Below are positions 11,650 to 22,974 of a stretch of 64,000 nucleotides of DNA, piece after piece; position 1 is the stretch's first letter, and every line of letters starts with the position of its first letter. This stretch comes from Isoetes taiwanensis (taxonomy: Eukaryota; Streptophyta; Lycopodiopsida; Isoetales; Isoetaceae), in contig JAJEKV010000009.1 in assembly GCA_021234155.1 (NCBI GenBank), positions 13,274,546 to 13,338,545 of the forward strand. The letters are read 5' to 3'. The translations under genes and the position numbers were made by a program. Below the pieces are notes generated by a model. The model made no database searches, was not told where the DNA came from, and saw nothing but the letters and a program-made list of their open reading frames with translations.

Positions 11650-12540
11650 TTATGCCAATTCAATTCTAAGGAACTTTGGAAGGATAGAATTAGGAGCAAC
11701 CAAATGCCTCATGTGGCCCCAATAGTTGTCCTTTGTTGACAGGGGAGCAATGCAAAACCCCCAGGAATGGACACAGAGAAAAACGCAGAAACATACACAC
11801 ACCACTGCCCTTGAGGAAATCATAGCTTCAAGGCAAGAAGGCTGGCAAAATGCAGACAAAGAAAAAGAAAAATCCTGTGCAAATCTCCTCTGCCTTTGTG
11901 CTAGCTTTACCTGGTCTCACCGACGAGGGAAAGTGAAAATCGCTGGACCAACACCCATACGTGACAACGAGTACAAATTAAAGATGAGTCACGACAAGAT
12001 CCGATTCATGCACGTGGAGTACATGATTTTAAGGAAAATATGGAGAAGATTTGAAGAAAACCGCACACGCGGGAACTGGCGGAAGCGCATACCGCGGGAG
12101 TCAGCTTTGGCACGATGAAGCTAATAAACGGCAGTCCTCATACCGCATGATAACCGGTTTCAACTAGCCTTCTCGAGACGGCAGGGTAAGTTTCTTTCGG
12201 TGACGGAATAACCATGCGTAAAACTAACCTTGTTTGTTACCGCGCGATATGGGGACCTACAAAATGAAATTTTACCATGTTCGAGCCGCAGTGAATTAAA
12301 AAGCAAAGGGAAGGTCTCTTAAAGAAGAAAGGTTCCGACGCCCTAAGAAGGAAATGACCCATCACGGGTCCGGAGAGAAATGCGTGGCTTTACGTACTTG
12401 GACATACCAGAAAGGCTACCGCAGTAAGGTCGCTTGATAAAGAGTTTATGCTCGAAGAGATGTCCATGAAACTTATCAAGTAAGAACCACGTAACTTTCA
12501 TTTAAATTTTCCTTCCCATGAAAGCAAAAAGAAATTTTTG
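11650..12540. other. unassigned interval with one 130-codon open frame
   Basis: The plus strand is open from 11726 to 12118 (130 codons, lysine/arginine-rich, start at a non-Kozak ATG). No domain is recognisable, and the frame has no supporting homology that I can see. The GC content rises relative to the LINE to its left, suggesting a separate sequence block that continues through 14600. Confidence 0.3.
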
Positions 12541-12546
12541 CCCAAG

Positions 12547-12806
12547 GTGTATTCCCGAATACACTTTGGCTTCGTAGGTAGTCCAATGTGTATTCCGTAT
12601 CACACTTTGTTTTACAAGCCAAAGCAAAGTATTCTGAATACACTTTTGTTTTTAAAAAGAAAAGTGTATTCCCGAATACACTTTTTTTTTGAACTTAAAG
12701 CAAAAAGTGTATTCCGAATACACTTTTGCTTCAACATAAAGCGTAGGTGTATTCCTTAATACACTTTTGCTTTTGGTTTGTAAGAAAAGGGTATTCCGAA
12801 TACACC
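12547..12806. repeat. array of seven palindromes, ~41 bp period
   Basis: Seven near-perfect palindromes built on GTGTATTCC/GAATACAC are centred at about 12556, 12597, 12636, 12673, 12715, 12757 and 12798. Most are flanked by AAA on the left and TTTTG on the right, so several can form stems of 10-12 bp. The spacers are A/T-rich and only loosely conserved, while the palindromes themselves are kept. Two lone TATTC(C)TCGAATACG copies lie at about 13606-13645. Confidence 0.9.
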
Positions 12807-12809
12807 GCG

Positions 12810-14620
12810 GGTTTTTCTTATTGCTTTCGCTTTCCGTAAAACAATACTCACCTTGTTTAATTGTTCTTGACTTCCGGCCGTAAAAACATTACGCGGCAAA
12901 CATGTTTAATGGAGCAGCTTGAACGCGGATATCCGGGGACAGATGTAAAGAGCTCTATCCCATAGCAACTTCCTGACAGACAATTACCCAATACGCCCAA
13001 ATTTTGAGGGTCGGGTAACGCTCTTTTTTCCTCGCTTTTAATGTTTTTCTTTGTGATGCCCGCCTAACATCTTTTACTAACGTGAGCAAGAAGAAGAACA
13101 AGGACCTACCGTAAGGTTTTATGCACCGTAAGGACTGCCAGAGAAGAGAGGACTCTAGCGGATAGGCGATTGTTGATGTTGAGTCGTCCGAATCACGAGA
13201 GAGGTTTTCCATGTTTGATCAAAATAACTTTTATTCTATCGCTCATGGGACCGCACTGTTGGCGGAAGTATAAAAGCCACAAGATTTTACATTGGTCATA
13301 GCGACTTGCCGCATGGGTTTAGGCTGAAGGATAGCCGCCACGATCAGCCATTCAAAAATCCTCGTAATTTAATGCTTTTCGTCGACGGAATTAAGTGTTA
13401 CCACAAAGAAAACACTCAAGGCCTTTGTTGTGTTCCACTCCAGCATGCAATCCGGACTTGTGAAGCTACTTTCAAGAACCACTTCGTCTCTCCGCAAGCC
13501 GGTTATGAAAATATGGTCCGTGAGTCTTCAAATCTCGAGTCAGCTTTGACAAACGCTTTCTTTCAAGTTTTGAGTCATTGTTGCGGCTTGTAACTTCGTC
13601 ATCTTCTATTCCTCGAATACGTGCTTACTATTCTCGAATACGATCTTGCGTGTACAAAAAATATCAACTACCATGGTGGAGGACCGAGGCTGAAAGCAAG
13701 GTTGAGTATCTCCATGTAGCTTATCGGAGTTTCGGCGAAGTTTGCCATGGAGCACTTTAAATACAAAGACACGCCAAAAATTTTTCTAATGTTCTTGAGA
13801 GTTCCCGCCGTTGATTACGGAAGCTCCAGGACCCAAGTGCACAAGGCAAAATTGTGAATCATTACCGGAAGCCCTTGCGGAAGCTAATTAACCATATTCG
13901 GATATGTTTTTCCACGTCCGTGAGATTGGGTCCTAGATGCTTTCTCCGGCTGCGGTACAACAATAGCATGTGCACTTAAAAAGGGCCGTAATTGTGTTGT
14001 TTGTTGACATTGATAGAGAGTCAGCGACTTTATTAAGATGCTATTATCCGCTCTACCAACTCTACGGATGAAAATCAAGAGTTGGAGCCAAATCATCATC
14101 GATTTTGCCAAAATGACATCTTCGAGATACAACCTCCTTTCACAAGCTCTCCGAAGATGAAGCTACCTTTGCAGAGCTCAAAAGAAGTAGCTCTAGCTAC
14201 TATTCCCGAAGAGACTATTGACACCAACAAAGATAAGAAGCAATGACAAAGGAGCAAACTCAGAGATAGAAAAAGGTGAGACGAGCAAACCACACACCCA
14301 GGACTTGATTTAGACCTCACGAAGTTAGTTTTTGCTAAATTATTTACTACTGGCTGTAAAATAATGCCATATTTGATGTACTGAAAAAAATTATTAAAAA
14401 AAAATTTATTTTTACGTTTTTTGGATGTCCTCGAATTCATAGTAATATTCCTGGTATATTAATATCTGGAATTTTGCCATTTCCAAGTGCTCTTTTCTAC
14501 AAATGCAAGATTATCACTTCAAAAGAGCCCAAAATGCACGATAAAATATTTTGTTTCACTTGAAATCCCCAACTTCTTTTGAAAATGATCATTTTTTAAA
14601 TCCTGGTGTTTTTTTTAAGG
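12810..14620. other. unassigned interval, TATA-like site at 13269
   Basis: No gene is recognised. A TATAAAAG box lies at about 13269-13276, 35-40 bp upstream of an open frame (13306-13593, 95 codons) with no identifiable domain. The arrangement could be a transposon or LTR promoter, but nothing confirms it. Other open frames here are short and overlap on both strands. Confidence 0.3.
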
Positions 14621-14629
14621 GAATCTTTG

Positions 14630-14657
14630 AAACGGGAGTGATGCAACACTCCCGTTT
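14630..14657. repeat. perfect 11 bp hairpin (6-base loop)
   Basis: AAACGGGAGTG and its exact complement CACTCCCGTTT are separated by ATGCAA. The hairpin ends within a few bases of the point where homology among the RPL26 3'-flank repeat copies begins (GTTTAATTT). It lacks the CTRR that would mark a Helitron 3' end. Confidence 0.85.
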
Positions 14658-17600
14658 AATTTGCAATTCTGTTTATACTCTCTAAGAAAAGATTTGATAA
14701 CTCAATTATTAGACAGGGGGGAAACACCTTTCTTGTTCAAGTTGGATCAAAATAATCAATTTGAAGGAATAGAATAGAAATAATCAGCTGAAGGGGAAAG
14801 GAGACATTTCTTGTTCAGGTTGGAATGGAATAAACAGTTCAAAGGATCAACAAGTGGATCTTTCTTGTTCAAGTGAGGGAAACCTACCTGAAGAATCTGA
14901 AAGAATCGCTTTTCTCCTTGGTATGCCAAAAATGGCATGCTATAAGTGAAAAGATAGAATCTTCTCAAAGGAGATCTGAGATGATTAACCTTGAGAAGGG
15001 AAGAACTAATGTATCTTTCAAAGTTGATCATCTTTAAAAGAGAGTGTTTGAATCAAGAGAAGGGAAGAATTAACATAGCGCAGACTCGAGGGACTAGTCT
15101 ATGGTGAAAAGGCTAAATGAATAAGGGCAAGACGATGACAATGTATTATAAGAGTCGCGTTACAAGCTAAGGTCACCTTAATAATAAAAATGGGTATGGA
15201 CCGAGGCTATTTTAAAGGATAATTTACCTTTTGAAAGGGGGGGAGGGGGCAACGATCAAAAAGAGGGCGTCGAAAGTAGTAGTTCTCTTTGGTGTCCACC
15301 CATCTCCCCTAACGTGTGATTAAAGGGCGACTAATTCCGACACCATCAATTCTTATCGTTTTTACTTTTGCAAATCACATCCAGCGGCTAGTTTTCTTTA
15401 GATCTCAGTCTTCAAAGGTCAATATACCAATACCTTGAAAAATCCTGAAGCGAATCTGCCTGATCGAAGGTTGTGAAAAAATTGACACTACATTGGTCTT
15501 ATCTTGAAAGCCAAAAGAGTGAGTTAATCCAACCTCAAAACTGCCAGCTAGTCTTGATATAAAGGACGATGATTTACTCTTCCTTTTTTCCCAAAAAATG
15601 TTTAGTTCGTATAGCTTTTTCTATCAAATAAACGGTTCTTTTCTACTATAAATAAACGGTTCTTTTCTACTATATACCACAACACAGAAGTGTGTTCTCT
15701 AACACCATCAGCAATGGTTAACGTATTGCTTTAACCATGTCATTTGTAACTAAAATGGCTAATCAACAACAAATAGAGATAGCTCCACTAATAGCGATGT
15801 TAGTAGCTCCACTAATATGAAACAACAAAGTGATATGATTACATCATAGATCCGAATGTTAAAACTTGCAACATAAAGCTTAGAATTGAGTAAGCTTGTC
15901 TATGATTTAACATGACATAGTAATAGAACAAATTGAAGTGATGTGGTGGAAGCAAACCAACTATCCAGATGGAACTAACTACTGTAGAAGAATTATGAAA
16001 TTCGTACCAAGATGGCTTGGATCCAAATGTCGATCTTAATAATGATACAATAACAGACATGGAGTTGTTGCCAAATTGAAGATAGGTTCTTATAGAAAAC
16101 TAAATACCGAGCCAAGGCAGTGTGTTACAACTGTGCATTTAGGCATCACAACAAGATCCTTACGTTCTTCTTTTCGAGCTTAAAAGGAATGCAATATTTG
16201 GCTAGGGGTTTTGTGTATATTGTCATCGATTCGCGTAGCAGATCGATATTCTTGCACAAGACGAGCATGCATGTATTGCATGCGTCGCATGCATTTTTAG
16301 GTCGTTTATCAGGTTGGGGGATCGCTATTTATTGCAGAGTTCTTCATCGGTGTTTTATTTTTAATGTTCTATATATTTTGGATAAATTGCATACGATATA
16401 TAGGGTTCAAATTTGGCTGTTCTATATATTTCGGGTAAATTGCATACCATATATAGGATTCAAATTTGGCTTTCAAAATTCATATTCGACATGTTTTTTT
16501 CCAAATGCATGTGAACCCAATTTTAGAACAATCTTTGTTAACCAAAACATGCAAAAGACGATTCACACAACTGTTTTCTAAACATGTATCAATAATATGC
16601 TGACAATTTCAAACCAAGCAATTGATTTAATTGTCACTTGCACGAAGAGCGGATTAGCGCCTACTTGCAATACAATAGTGCGCCCTCAAAAATCTCTCCT
16701 CCCTACTTGCAATACAATAGTACACATGTATGGAAACTTCATGTGTATTATTACAAAGCATACAACATATAACAATATAACATACAACACACATAAAACA
16801 ACAATGTAAACTCTATTTACACCCCAGTGACATTTAAGGACGAACCAAGGCTATGAAGAGCAAAAACATGGCTATGCTTCTACACATTATCAACGACCAC
16901 TCCTGAATTAATCAGGTGGCAAATGTGAAACAAAATGAACAAATTAAATTAATGAATAAAATATTTTACCACCTAGAATTTTACCCAAGAAGGTACTGTT
17001 GTTGAATAAGGTACTGTTGTTGAATGTAGGATGATTATTTGAATACTTATGCAAAACGTTTGTTGGTGTTTCAGGAAAAAGTGAAACGTAATGCATTCCG
17101 CTTCCGAAAACCAAATCACAGGCAAATGCCATTTTAATACATGAAAACTTTTCATTAATACAAATCTGGTGTTGTGTCTCACATAGAACATGAGGATGAT
17201 CAACTCACACTTTGTCCAATTGCGGAAAGACAGACAGAAAACAGATCCTGGCTCCAGATAATTAAAAGGCAGTGCAAATGCTGACAAGTTGACGCAACAA
17301 TCAATAATGTAGCAACTAGTCAATTTAGCCATAAGTCGATAACAACTCAAGCTTTATTTTAGCTGCAATTGGAACATAAACTTTGCTTTTGCTTCATGGG
17401 AAGGGCCCTTCCACATACAGACTGAAGATGGCCAGTAATAGAAGCAAACGAAAAACCAAAGAATCAAATGCAAAAAGGTTGTGCAGAATGTTTAGTTTCT
17501 GAGACTAGAGAGAAATGGCATTATCAGGAAAGCTATTCCTAAATTATAAAACATTCAAAGAACCAACAAAATTGCATCAAGAGACTAGCTTGAAACTCAT

Positions 17601-17681
17601 CCAGTCCAAATTCGATTGGAATGTTCTGACAAAAACCGTAATAAAACCATCTTACATATAACCCTGAGAAGTAGTTCATAT
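14658..17681. repeat. RPL26 3'-flank repeat, copy A
   Basis: This ~3 kb block lies directly downstream of the RPL26 stop codon (the gene runs leftward). It recurs in direct orientation at 48897-51470, 54349-58330, 58331-60050 and 60051-63720. It is AT-rich, and no continuous coding frame is shared by all copies. Copy A has its own insertion (about 16219-16347), a ~50 bp tandem duplication (16360-16480) and a 17 bp duplication near 17000. It lacks the gag-like segment found at the left of copies C and E. Confidence 0.9.
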
Positions 17682-18373
17682 TCAATCCACTTCCTGAAGC
17701 CCGGCGCTAACTTCCTCTGTCGTAAATTTGCCTTTGCCTTTCTCTGCAGCTCTTCCTTTTCCTTTTCTATCCAGCAAAGCTTTCCTGTCCTTATCAAGTT
17801 TTAATTTTGTGATAATAACTTTAGAGGGATGGATGCCAACATTCACAGTAGCTCCTGTTATGGGACCAATTAGGCAATTACAAAAAAACCTAAAACATGC
17901 AAAAACAGGCTAATAGGAAATGATCTTACCATTGACCTTCTCTCGGGTAATACGCTCGATATGAATAACCCATTTCTTACGGTAGACTTGCACTACCTTT
18001 CCTTCTCTGCCCTTGTGTGTTCCACGCACAACTTGAACTTCGTCATCTTTCCTTACAGGCACAGATCTGGCCTGTAAGTCATACCTAACAACTATAGCAG
18101 ATTGACAAATTGGAAAAACAAACGCAGCAAGCAAAACATCAATTGCAACATACATTATACTTGTTTTTTTCAAATCCGATGACAAAGCTGCGCTCATCAG
18201 GGAGGCGACGCACACTGGAGGGTGCGGTAAAATGTGCCTTCCTCGACTTGCGACGGGAACTGCTTACTCCTGTAATCCAGCTCAAATTTGATCAATATGC
18301 ACAGCACAACGGTCTGTGATTCTTTGCAGAAATTATATGTGATGTAAACCAACTTACTTGGGCTGAACTTCAT
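17682..18373 (-). CDS. RPL26: 60S ribosomal protein L26 (uL24), four exons
   Basis: The gene encodes a cytosolic large-subunit ribosomal protein that binds 25S rRNA near the exit tunnel. Coding exons on the minus strand are 18358-18373 (MKFSP and the first base of an Arg codon), 18154-18269, 17930-18071 and 17682-17854, all with GT donors and AG acceptors, giving 148 residues against about 145-147 in other plants. Clear family segments are [62 protein letters not shown] and a C-terminus [15 protein letters not shown]. Within exon 2 the expected [11 protein letters not shown] segment is present but in a shifted frame: an extra base in a GGG run (plus strand, about 18200) and a change in an A7 run (18164-18170) cancel, so the spliced frame stays open with about a dozen altered residues. 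This is either assembly error in homopolymers or a real compensated shift. Confidence 0.93.
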
Positions 18374-18640
18374 GGCTGGAGAGACTGCCGCGCCCAGATG
18401 CTAAACCCTAAGCTTCAATCCGGCGGCCTGTGAAAAAGCAAGAAGAGAAACCCTAATGCCTAGAGGGAATTTTAGGGCATATATTGTTTCCCATTTTATT
18501 TTTGTTTTTGCTAATTTTAGGGGAGGGTTTCCATTGGCTGCGCACAAGCGCAAAATCAAGTTCACCCATATATGCATCTCCAAGGCTAACTTCCGTATGT
18601 TTATAACATAAGATTGTTAGTTGTTTTTTAGTGTATTCGT
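18374..18640 (-). promoter_or_regulatory. RPL26 5' UTR and promoter region
   Basis: Immediately upstream of the RPL26 ATG the minus strand carries AAACCCTA-type telo-box motifs (plus-strand AAACCCTAAGC at about 18403 and GAAACCCTAATG at about 18448). These telo-boxes are characteristic of plant ribosomal protein gene promoters and 5' regions. A stray copy of about 150 bp of this segment lies at 23398-23557, showing where similarity stops (about 18520). Confidence 0.6.
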
Positions 18641-19079
18641 AGGTAAAAAAGTAGAAAGCTGATGCTGGCATGTGAGTTTGGGAAAGGAACTGTATTCCGC
18701 TGCTGGCGATGGTCGATTGGCGGATAGGAGGTCGCTTGGCGGCCGGACGATGGGTGGTCGGGCATTTGCTTGCCAATTAGGGCCTTGCGCAGTGGCGGGT
18801 TGAGGAGGAGCTGGACTGCTAGAGGTCGCTGGAAGAGGTCATTATCGACAAATACCGAGGCTTCATCCAGTGAGAGGCGCTTTATATCCGGCCGTTGTTC
18901 GCTTTACGTGATTATGTCATTGAGGGAGGCGACTAGGAAGGTCGGGGAAGCTTGGCGAGGCATCAGCATCCCGCCCATAGTCCGAGATTCCATACCCAAT
19001 TCTGTGGGGCCCGCTTAGTTCCTTGAATGGTGGTGCCATGCCCCAGAGCCGCAGTTCAGGAGACCCCAGCCAAAGATGC

Positions 19080-19895
19080 CATCGCAATTGCCTTCCCGCC
19101 GGGTGCTCTTTGATGTGTCCGTTACATTAGGATTGTCGTATGTGATGTTCCCCCTCTATGAGGCTTTGTCTTCCTTTGCGATAGAAATTGCATAGCGGTG
19201 GGCTTGCTCTAGAGAGGGAATCGTCGCCAGATCATCCGCACGCTGCGTTGAGTGTGTTGAGAGGTAGGTTTAATTCTCCCAAAGCCATGAACGAGGCCAT
19301 TAAGAGAGCCTTCAATTGGCCGTCCAAGCCTCCAGGGGTGATTTTGGTGTGCAAGGCATTGAAGAACACTAAACTTCATTGCTTTGAAGGCATGGTCGGC
19401 TATTGTATGAAGGACATTGGCAAGGTACATTACCTGTGTCATCTGCACAATGTGAGTGAGTCAATGATACAGAAGGGGAAGGATCTTTATTTGCGTTGGG
19501 GCGCTGGAGACACGAAGGGGCTCTGTGTTCTTGACAATCGAAACATCCTGAACAGGGCTGCACTTTTTGTTGCATATCATGGTGGCCGTCGTGCTACTCC
19601 AAGCCTTACTTTCACCTTGGCTCAGATGATCAGGAGCGGGAAGTTCACCTTGTCCAGTAGCTGGTTAATACCTTCTAACACAGCCCATGTGAATGAGCAT
19701 AGAATCCGTGCTGCCTGGAGAATTCTGCTAAATCCTGGTCGTTGTATGCCTTCAGATATTCGGACAATTTTATATGGGCTGCCAGCTGGGTATGTGCCAA
19801 TTGAAAGGAATGGCCCTGGAAGACGTAGATATTGGGATGATTCCATCCCTGCTGATGAGGCCGATGAAAACCGTTTAGTCCAGAGACTGGCATAG
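19080..19895 (+). pseudogene. HUH/Rep-like rolling-circle endonuclease (Replitron-like?)
   Basis: An open frame of 235 codons (19188-19895) begins beside HPH at codons 16-18 (19233-19241), fitting the metal-binding HUH motif, and has GYCMKD at codons 71-76 (tyrosine 19401-19403), fitting the YxxK catalytic tyrosine motif of Rep proteins (YCxKDG type). The spacing of 54 residues suits a single-tyrosine HUH fold. A CSRERES/HPHAALSV reading just before resembles the E...HxH strand of Rep proteins, and a VLFDVSVTLG strand with a helix lies in another frame upstream (19100-19190), so the N-terminus is frameshifted. No helicase is seen. The C-terminal part (IRAAWRILLNPGRCMPSDI and a WDDSIPADEADENR tail) is not recognised. 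Eukaryotic HUH transposons of this size include Replitrons; geminivirus/CRESS-derived Rep is the alternative. Confidence 0.55.
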
Positions 19896-19948
19896 CTGAG
19901 GAGGGTGCTGATTTTATTCCAGTTTACACGACGACCATACCATGGCCG

Positions 19949-20418
19949 TTGGCTGGGCACAGTGGCTACTTTGAGATTGTGCGTTGTCTTTACGCTTTGT
20001 TTTGTTTTTGCGGGTTAGAGATGGAGGTTGATGGCGGTGGCGGGATGGTGGCGTTGATCTTTGTGGTGCATATAGATCCGTCAGTCATTAGTTCTAGTGT
20101 GGATGCTTCTCATCCTGATAGCCGAGTTTATCCGCCAAAATTGGAAGAAACATTTTGTGCTGAAGAATTTATTAACCAGTTGGTTCAAGCGTATGGCGCC
20201 CTCAATCACGGATCCTTAGGGCGTCAAATTGCCTGGTGTTTTACATGGCCATCGATGGAGCTATGAATAGTGTTGCATGGGAGCGGTTAGGAGTTGCGAC
20301 CTCTGAACTCCATACTCTGCTCTCGCATATGAGTCTTGCCAGGGCGCTCTTATCACAGGAGATCCGGGCACTGGATAATGTGATAAGGCAGGGCCGATCT
20401 GGGGAACTGCGGAATTGA
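19949..20418 (+). pseudogene. coding-like tail downstream of the Rep-like frame
   Basis: Two overlapping plus-strand frames (19949-20266 and 20236-20418) follow the Rep-like frame after one stop. They read EFINQLVQAYGALNHGSLGRQ and, after a frame change, ELHTLLSHMSLARALLSQEIRALDN, a helix-rich segment. They could be the frameshifted C-terminus of the same element protein or a second ORF. No family is recognised. Confidence 0.35.
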
Positions 20419-20559
20419 AGCTTGCTAGTGCCGTGTTTTGTGTTTTGTTGGTGCTGGAATATGTTTTGTTGTTGCTGGAGTTTATGTACAGGTGTTCTCT
20501 TGTTGGTGGAGTAGATGTACAGGTGTTCGCTTGTTGTTAATGGTCAGCCTTGTTGGGAT

Positions 20560-20985
20560 GCTTTGTTTATAATGACCCCCTTGGTATGGATGTGGATATG
20601 CGGTTGTGATGGACAAAGGGCGGTTGTTTACTATCACAAATGCTCTTGTTATGATGAATTAATGGCGGTTTTGTGCTAACAAAGGGCGGTTGTTCTTGTG
20701 ATAAATGTCCTTGTTTTTGATGAATGAATGGCGGTTTTTGTGTTGTAAATCTAATGTTTTACATTATAAGCATTTGATGCTTCATGCTCACGTTTATGAT
20801 TCTAGAGAATGGTTTGTGGCGGTTTTGTGCTAACAAAGGCCGGTTGTTTACTGTGACAAATGTCCTTGTTTTTGATGAATGACTGGCGATTTTGTGCTGT
20901 AACAAATGTTTCTGTTATAAGCATTTGATGCTTCATGCTCACGTTTATGATTCTGGACAATGGTCTGTAGGCATTTTTGTGCCTC
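20560..20985. repeat. direct repeats with GGCGGTTTTGTGCTAACAAAGG-like units
   Basis: Units containing TGTCCTTGTTTTTGATGAAT, GGCGGTTTTGTG and GCGGTTGTT recur three to four times, and a longer block (TTTGATGCTTCATGCTCACG and following) occurs twice (about 20767-20805 and 20923-20962). They lie 3' of the Rep-like gene where subterminal repeats of a transposon could be. No inverted copy is visible at 18600-19000. Confidence 0.8.
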
Positions 20986-21419
20986 TATTTTATGGGGTCA
21001 GTTTGACCCCTGGTTGACTGCAAAGCTGCGGCCTGGATTTCTGTAGGCGGCACATTCTGTGGAAGATGCCGTCATTGGACGGCCTAAAAACCATAATACA
21101 CACTAAAAACCATAATACACAACATTGCAAGATGCCCAACGAGGTATCCTACGTGGCAAAATTTGTCACATGCCAAATTGATAATGCCACCTCAACTTAT
21201 TAGGTGGCAAAGTGATGGGGGTATTAGTACCACCAAGGCTAAGGTGGCAGTCGCATAGGCTCCAAGGTTGGCCCATTGAAGGCTGCCATGACCAGAATTA
21301 AAGAAGAAACACAATTTTGACGTTAAAAGCCAATCAAATTTGTCACAACAAAGTCTTTATATCAAACTGCAATGCTTGATGTCATCAATCTATTTTGAAT
21401 ATATGAAAATCGTTTTAAA

Positions 21420-22470
21420 TTCTCATAGCAGCATTGAATGTTTAAATAAACTGAAAAATGAATGCATTGAATTCACTGTTTTGGTTGGCTGACAGCCACC
21501 AATACAATTGGTGAAAACTATCCACTGACAAACAATTATTGTGCAGAATGCATTAAATATTAGCCAGTACTTAGTCGAGCAATATATCTTCTTGACTTGG
21601 ATGATGTATCTTATACTACAATTCCTGCAATGTGAATATTGAGAGCTTGCCAGATGCTTCCTGCAAAGTAAGAAAGTGAATTTACAATGACTAAAGGTAG
21701 AAAATAGATATATAAAGCACATGTTCTCAAACACCTGAATAGAAGATATTGAGCTTCCTAAGTCATTTCACATACTTTGCCTTGCATGCCTAATCTTCTC
21801 CCTCCATTACTGTATGCTTGAGATATAACAATATCAAGAGCCTGCAAGAATTTTTTTTAAGTTACTTCAACTGTAATGCAAAATTGGTTTGAAATATCTT
21901 ACTGCATAAAAATTGTAGTGAAGCAGGGATTTTTAGCAAATAAACAAACCTTCTTGAGTTGGACGACTATCTTCTACTACAATTCCTAGATTGTGAACCA
22001 CGGAAACTTGCTAGATGCTTCCTGCAAAGAAAGAAAATAAACTTATTATGGTGGATGAAGGTAGACAATAGATATATAAATTGAATAGCTTAACGCATGT
22101 CCTCAAACACTTTCAGCAAATAAATAAACCTTGTAATAAAAAGTAGTGAAAAGACTTCAAGCGAATAAACAAACCTTATTGAGTTGGAAGTCATATCTTC
22201 TCTACAATTCCTACATTATGAACTATGGGAACTTGCTAGGTGCTTCCTACAAAGTACGAAAGTAAATTTATTATGACTGAAGGTAGAAACTAGATATATA
22301 AATTAAATAGCTTAACACATGTTCTCAAAACAAGAACAATAGCATGATGGACAATACCTCTACAATTCCTCTATCATAGGATGTAATATCTTAGTGCAAA
22401 AGGAACGTAGTAAAGCAAAGACTTCAACAAATAAATAAACATGTAACAAATTCAACAATATGCTCTTTTG
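21420..22470. repeat. three diverged direct repeats, ~190-340 bp apart
   Basis: Blocks near 21590-21740, 21950-22115 and 22180-22345 share TACAATTCCT, TTGCTAGATGCTTCCTGCAAAG, GAAGGTAGA, AGATATATAAA and TGTTCTCAAA in the same order. They are AT-rich and non-coding. A separate ~50 bp tandem duplication (CTGGTTCCACGAAAAAAA...GACAGAGAAAT) lies at 22607-22705. Confidence 0.75.
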
Positions 22471-22974
22471 AAAAGAAAAACACCACTCATCATCTATACT
22501 AAGTCTATACTTGCATAGATATAGCTGTTGCATCCTGCCTCTCGATTAAGCAGGTAAATGCAGAGTATGAGTTTAAGATGCCATAAACGGCTCATGCATA
22601 TACAGTCTGGTTCCACGAAAAAAATATATATATAAGCTTTTGACAGAGAAATAAACGGTCTGGTTCCACGAAAAAAAATGTAAGCTTTTGACAGAGAAAT
22701 GAAAAACAAACAAGAAATTTAATTCTGTCATCTTCCTAAATTTCCAAGAGCAACGAGAATCCTCATGGATAGCAATACCGACACCTCGTGGCCATGGACA
22801 CGCATGGAATGGTTGTGGCAAGATCTCCTTTGGCTGTGAAAGCGGAGGCCTCTCTGGTCGACACAAGAGCTGCATGAGTCTTCCATCGAAATCATCATGG
22901 AAACCCTAAAAACACAAAAAAAAAAAAAATTGATGGCCGCTAATGGACGGGTGCCGGACATGACGACCCTCCCC

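Noticed and set aside
11726-12118. 130-codon plus-strand frame as a gene
   Set aside because: No recognisable domain, promoter or splice support; kept only as part of an unassigned interval.
12547-12806. CRISPR-like appearance of the palindrome array
   Set aside because: Units are palindromes with variable edges and similar A/T-rich spacers, there are no cas genes, and the window is plant nuclear DNA.
14630-14657. Hairpin as a Helitron 3' end
   Set aside because: No CTRR follows within the expected distance on either strand and no Helitron Rep/helicase is present nearby.
16120-16581. 153-codon open frame in repeat copy A
   Set aside because: It spans the copy-specific insertion and an AT-rich tandem duplication, has no conserved equivalent in copies B-E and no domain.
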